Positions 42,587-45,095 of a stretch of 45,095 bases of DNA are shown here, piece by piece. The DNA lies in contig SFKS01000014.1 in NCBI GenBank assembly GCA_004554705.1, positions 1 to 45,095 on the forward strand. The letters run 5' to 3'. The position numbers and the translations under genes are program-made. The notes under the pieces were generated by a model, which saw nothing but the letters and a program-made list of their open reading frames with translations, was not told the DNA's origin and did not search any database. Within the stretch, counting starts at the first letter, position 1; each line of letters begins with the position of its first letter. The stretch is from Clostridiales bacterium (lineage in GTDB: Bacteria; Bacillota; Clostridia; TANB77; CAG-508).

Positions 42587-43750
42587 CTATCTCGTACTTT
42601 CTGCTTTTTCCCAAAATGGCTTTGCTTTTCCCGTTAATATGTTTTTGACTCCTACAATTTGAGCAACAATTGTCATACAATAATAATAAACCATATTTAA
42701 AATCTTATTGTTCAATTTAAATTTTACCTTAATTATTGCAACTAAATATGCTAAAGTTTGTAATATAAATGCTATCAAATATAGATAATTTTGCTTTAAT
42801 AAAATGGCACTTGTAATATACGCTAATATATGCATTAACCACAATAAATATCTGCAAGTTCTATGACCTAAATAAAAAAATGTGAACCACTTATATTTAA
42901 ATACATTTAATATCTTAATATTGGGCAATATGGAACCTAATATAATTCTATTCATTCTTACTTTTCTTTTAAACTCATCCTGCGTGTTTTCTCCAGCTTT
43001 TTCATATGCTATAGCATCATGATTAGCAATTGCTCTTTTTTGTTTTAACGCATAGTATAATGGCATTGCACTATCGTGACATTTTATCGGTTCAAAATCA
43101 TAATACTCTTTAGTTCTACAAGCATATAGTGCTCCATTTCCTGCCGTTATTGTTTGAAATTTTGATTCAATATCTCTTATTTTTGTATCTAAATCCCAAT
43201 ATGTATTTTCCGATTTGCTAGTGTCATTGTCTTTTGAATTTACATAGCACAGTCTACCTGTCACATATACTATTGTGTCGTCATAAAAAGCTGAAACTAA
43301 TTCTCGTACTGAATTCTGTTCTAGCATAGCATTAGCATCTGTCATTACTAAAATTTCACTTTTAACTAATCTTGCAGCTTCATTCTGAGCATTTGTTTTT
43401 CCTTTTCTTTCTGTAACTTCATACAAAACAATATTTCTTTCTTTATGTTTGCTAATAAATTCTTTCACTATATAATTTGTTGCATCTGTACTATTGTCAG
43501 ATGATATTAATATTTCTAATTTTTCTTTAGGATAATCTATCTTTAATAAATTTTCTAGTTTTTCTTTTATAACCTTTTCTTCATTATGAGCTACAACCAT
43601 AATTGTAACATTAGGTTCATAATCTAATTTTTTAGGTAATTTCTTCTTTTTTAATATTTTATCAAGTACTACTATTGTCATTGGATAACCTATATTAGCC
43701 CAAAAAATAACAAAAACACATATCCAAAAAATTATTTTTACAATAATCAT
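42587..43750 (-). CDS. Membrane glycosyltransferase family 2
   Basis: The 387-residue protein has an N-terminal helix (about 3-22), then a GT-A domain with VTIMVVAHNEEKVI, LEILISSDNSTD, VMTDANAMLEQNS (metal-binding Asp) and YEKAGENTQDEFKRKVRMNR (Q/RxxRW-like region). Three or four C-terminal helices follow. This is the processive-type GT2 layout, used for sugar transfer at the membrane. It starts directly after the acetyltransferase gene. Confidence 0.9.
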   Translation of the reverse strand: MIIVKIIFWICVFVIFWANIGYPMTIVVLDKILKKKKLPKKLDYEPNVTIMVVAHNEEKVIKEKLENLLKIDYPKEKLEILISSDNSTDATNYIVKEFISKHKERNIVLYEVTERKGKTNAQNEAARLVKSEILVMTDANAMLEQNSVRELVSAFYDDTIVYVTGRLCYVNSKDNDTSKSENTYWDLDTKIRDIESKFQTITAGNGALYACRTKEYYDFEPIKCHDSAMPLYYALKQKRAIANHDAIAYEKAGENTQDEFKRKVRMNRIILGSILPNIKILNVFKYKWFTFFYLGHRTCRYLLWLMHILAYITSAILLKQNYLYLIAFILQTLAYLVAIIKVKFKLNNKILNMVYYYCMTIVAQIVGVKNILTGKAKPFWEKAESTR

Positions 43751-44377
43751 TTAGTTTTTCCTTTTCCTCGCTGGAACTCCTATGTATGTTCCCTCTTTCT
43801 CTATATTTTTCACTACTACTGCTCCTGCTCCTACTGTACAATTTTTGCAGATTGTTACATTATTCTTTACTGTTGCACCTATTCCTATATGAGTTAGTTC
43901 TTCCACTTTTACTGTTCCCCCAAGAGTTGCATTTGGTGATATATGAACATAATTCTCTATTATATTATCATGTTCTATTATTGCTCCTGTATTTATTATG
44001 CAATGCTTGCCTATTCTTGATGATGAGTTTATACATACATTCGCCATAATAACTGTTCCCTCTTCTATTTCAACATTTATCCCTATTTGAGCACTTGGAT
44101 GTATTGCTGTATAGAACTTTAAATTAGGAGATGTGGAAATTTCTTTTCTTCTTTTATTATCTCCTATTGCAGTTATAAACTCATAATCTTTATTAGCTAT
44201 TGATAGCGAAAATCTGCTATTTAAGTCTCCTATTACTTTATAGTCTTTAACAATAATTGTATTTTTTTCGATTTTGTCATCCAAAAATCCAACTATTTGA
44301 TCACCAGATTTTTCTATTATGTCTGCTATAACTTTTGCATGTCCTCCTGCACCTATTATAATAACTTTTTTATGCAT
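43751..44377 (-). CDS. PglD/NeuD-type sugar O/N-acetyltransferase
   Basis: The 208-residue protein has an N-terminal Rossmann-like part (KVIIIGAGGHAKVIADII) and a left-handed beta helix of hexapeptide repeats (IEEGTVIMANVCINSSSRIGKH to VGAGAVVVKNIEKEG), ending IGVPARKRK. The catalytic His is probably in GAIIEHDNIIE. The family acetylates amino sugars such as UDP-4-amino-bacillosamine precursors or sialic-acid-like sugars. Its start overlaps the end of the frame-corrected sugar transferase gene. Confidence 0.9.
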   Translation of the reverse strand: MHKKVIIIGAGGHAKVIADIIEKSGDQIVGFLDDKIEKNTIIVKDYKVIGDLNSRFSLSIANKDYEFITAIGDNKRRKEISTSPNLKFYTAIHPSAQIGINVEIEEGTVIMANVCINSSSRIGKHCIINTGAIIEHDNIIENYVHISPNATLGGTVKVEELTHIGIGATVKNNVTICKNCTVGAGAVVVKNIEKEGTYIGVPARKRKN

Positions 44378-44994
44378 CCATTTTCTCCTTCATATTACCC
44401 TCAAATTTTTTCATTGTTTCTGTATTTATACCGAGAAATTCCTTCTTTTTTAAGTACCTTACTTACTGTCTTAAAAACTATTTTACAATCAGTTACGAAA
44501 TTCACATTTTGAATATATTCTATATCTTCTTCAAATTTTTCTTCCCAGTCTATAGTGTTTCTTCCACTTATTTGAGCTAATCCTGTTAACCCTGGTCTTA
44601 CGTCATGTCTGTGTTTTTGTTTTTCATTATATAAAGGCAAATATTCTACTAGTAATGGTCTTGGTCCTACTATTGCCATTTCTCCTTTTAATATATTCCA
44701 TAATTCTGGTAATTCATCTAAACTTGTACTTCTTAAAGTTTTACCAAATTTTGTTAACCTCTCGGCATCTGGTAGTAGGTTACCATTTTGATCTTTTTCA
44801 TCTGTCATAGTTCTAAATTTATATAGTGTAAATATTTTTTCATTTTTACCTGGCCTTTTTTGCTTAAAAATTATTGGTTTTCCTAGTTTTATTCTAACTA
44901 GTAAGCCTATTATAAGCATTAATGGACTCAATACTATTAATGCTATTAAACTTAGAATAAAGTCTAACATTCTTTTTATGTATTTTGCATACAT
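44370..44994 (-). CDS. Undecaprenyl-phosphate sugar phosphotransferase (PglC/WcaJ type), frame broken at a CGG codon
   Basis: The gene encodes a monotopic bacterial sugar transferase: membrane hairpin IALIVLSPLMLIIGLLVRI, KQKRPGKNEKIFTLYKFRTM (Arg/Lys site), TSLDELPELWNILKGEMAIVGPRPL (catalytic Asp-Glu) and HDVRPGLTGLAQISGRN. Frame 0 after KEGIS-CGG ends YKYRNNEKI. Skipping the C gives KEGIS-G-INTETMKKFEGN, the family's usual end (GIS..T.TMEKF.GN), a 207-residue product and a stop at 44372-44370 that overlaps the start of the next gene. It loads the first sugar-phosphate onto the carrier lipid. A ribosome site GGGGA precedes the ATG at 44994. Confidence 0.9.
44430..44433 (-). other. +1 frameshift site CGGT in the sugar transferase (codon 188)
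   Basis: Frame 0 reads TCT CGG TAT AAA TAC; the family frame is TCT (C) GGT ATA AAT ACA GAA ACA ATG AAA. Here frame 0 changes only the last ~10 residues, so the loss would be mild, yet the +1 frame still keeps the family end. Confidence 0.75.
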
Positions 44995-44996
44995 TT

Positions 44997-45095
44997 CTAT
45001 TCCCCTTTGTTTTTCTTTAATATTTCTCTTGCAAATTCACGCAATTCTCCTAAATGATTGTCTAAAATATTTTTTAATATTTCCAAATCTAATTC
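44997..45095 (-). CDS. C-terminal end of a gene cut by the window edge
   Basis: An open frame enters from the right edge and ends FAREILKKNKGE-TAG at 44999-44997, 32 residues visible, rich in Leu, Glu and Lys. The ribosome site of the sugar transferase (GGGGA) lies inside its last codons, so it is the preceding gene of the capsule operon. Too little is visible to name it. Confidence 0.6.
   Translation of the reverse strand, partial: ELDLEILKNILDNHLGELREFAREILKKNKGE

Noticed and set aside
10432..44994. Random sequencing or assembly indels as the cause of the five frameshifts
   Set aside because: Indels in such AT-rich DNA should fall in A/T runs and in both directions. All five are the same change (+1, a C before GGT/GGA, in frame). 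It cannot be fully excluded without reads.
10432..44994. RF2-type P-site slippage with a stop codon
   Set aside because: No stop codon follows CGG directly at any site (stops come 5 or more codons later), and the preceding codons are not slippery in common.
1..45095. CRISPR arrays, prophage or integrase genes, rRNA and tRNA genes
   Set aside because: No regularly spaced repeats, no phage or recombinase motifs and no rRNA-like sequence were found; the capsule and left-edge genes look variable but carry no mobility genes in the window.

Overview
The window is very AT-rich DNA from an endospore-forming, low-GC Firmicute, most likely an uncultured gut-type Clostridia. Support comes from spoIVA, a spoVAC-spoVAD-spoVAE operon, a Spo0A-type regulator, the lexA/smc/ftsY/prkC/prpC/rlmN/rpe housekeeping set, a Gram-positive type IV pilus operon and a Wzx/Wzy capsule locus. 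No rRNA, tRNA, CRISPR array or intact insertion sequence was seen.

Layout: 1-1896 (minus) holds an AgrC-like sensor kinase (cut by the window edge), a 15-residue Trp-rich peptide gene between two hairpins, and a response regulator with a Spo0A C-terminal domain. A divergent XRE repressor follows (2108-2425), then spoIVA and a 48-residue protein (minus), and an unusual 63-residue gene with a near-consensus promoter. 4629-10355 holds lexA, an endonuclease/exonuclease/phosphatase-fold protein, monocistronic smc and a second XRE regulator with a three-half-site operator. 10432-13405 carries nfeD, a stomatin-like gene, a REP-like inverted repeat and a bactofilin-like membrane protein. 13468-22136 (minus) holds rlmN-prpC-prkC, ftsY-UPF0182, a DUF5665 protein and rpe. 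22255-30756 (minus) is the pilus operon pilMN-pilO-orf-pilin-pilD-pilV-pilB-pilT-pilC. 30958-33069 (plus) is a dodecin-like gene plus spoVAC/D/E. 33095-45095 (minus) is the capsule locus.

The outstanding observation concerns the codon CGG. Five conserved genes (nfeD, the UPF0182 gene, rlmN, spoVAD and the capsule sugar transferase) are each broken by a one-base frameshift. In every case the break lies exactly at an in-frame CGG, and skipping its C (reading GGT or GGA, glycine, in the +1 frame) restores the full family sequence and length. By manual scan, CGG is otherwise absent as an in-frame codon in the recognisable genes, although it occurs about 45 times out of frame inside them. The only other in-frame CGG is in the atypical 63-residue gene. 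This suggests that CGG is not an arginine codon here but a +1 frameshift or four-base (CGGN) codon read as glycine.

The second candidate system is the Spo0A-like regulator / tiny peptide / AgrC-like kinase cluster at the left edge, which resembles a peptide-signalling module that could feed into sporulation-type regulation.
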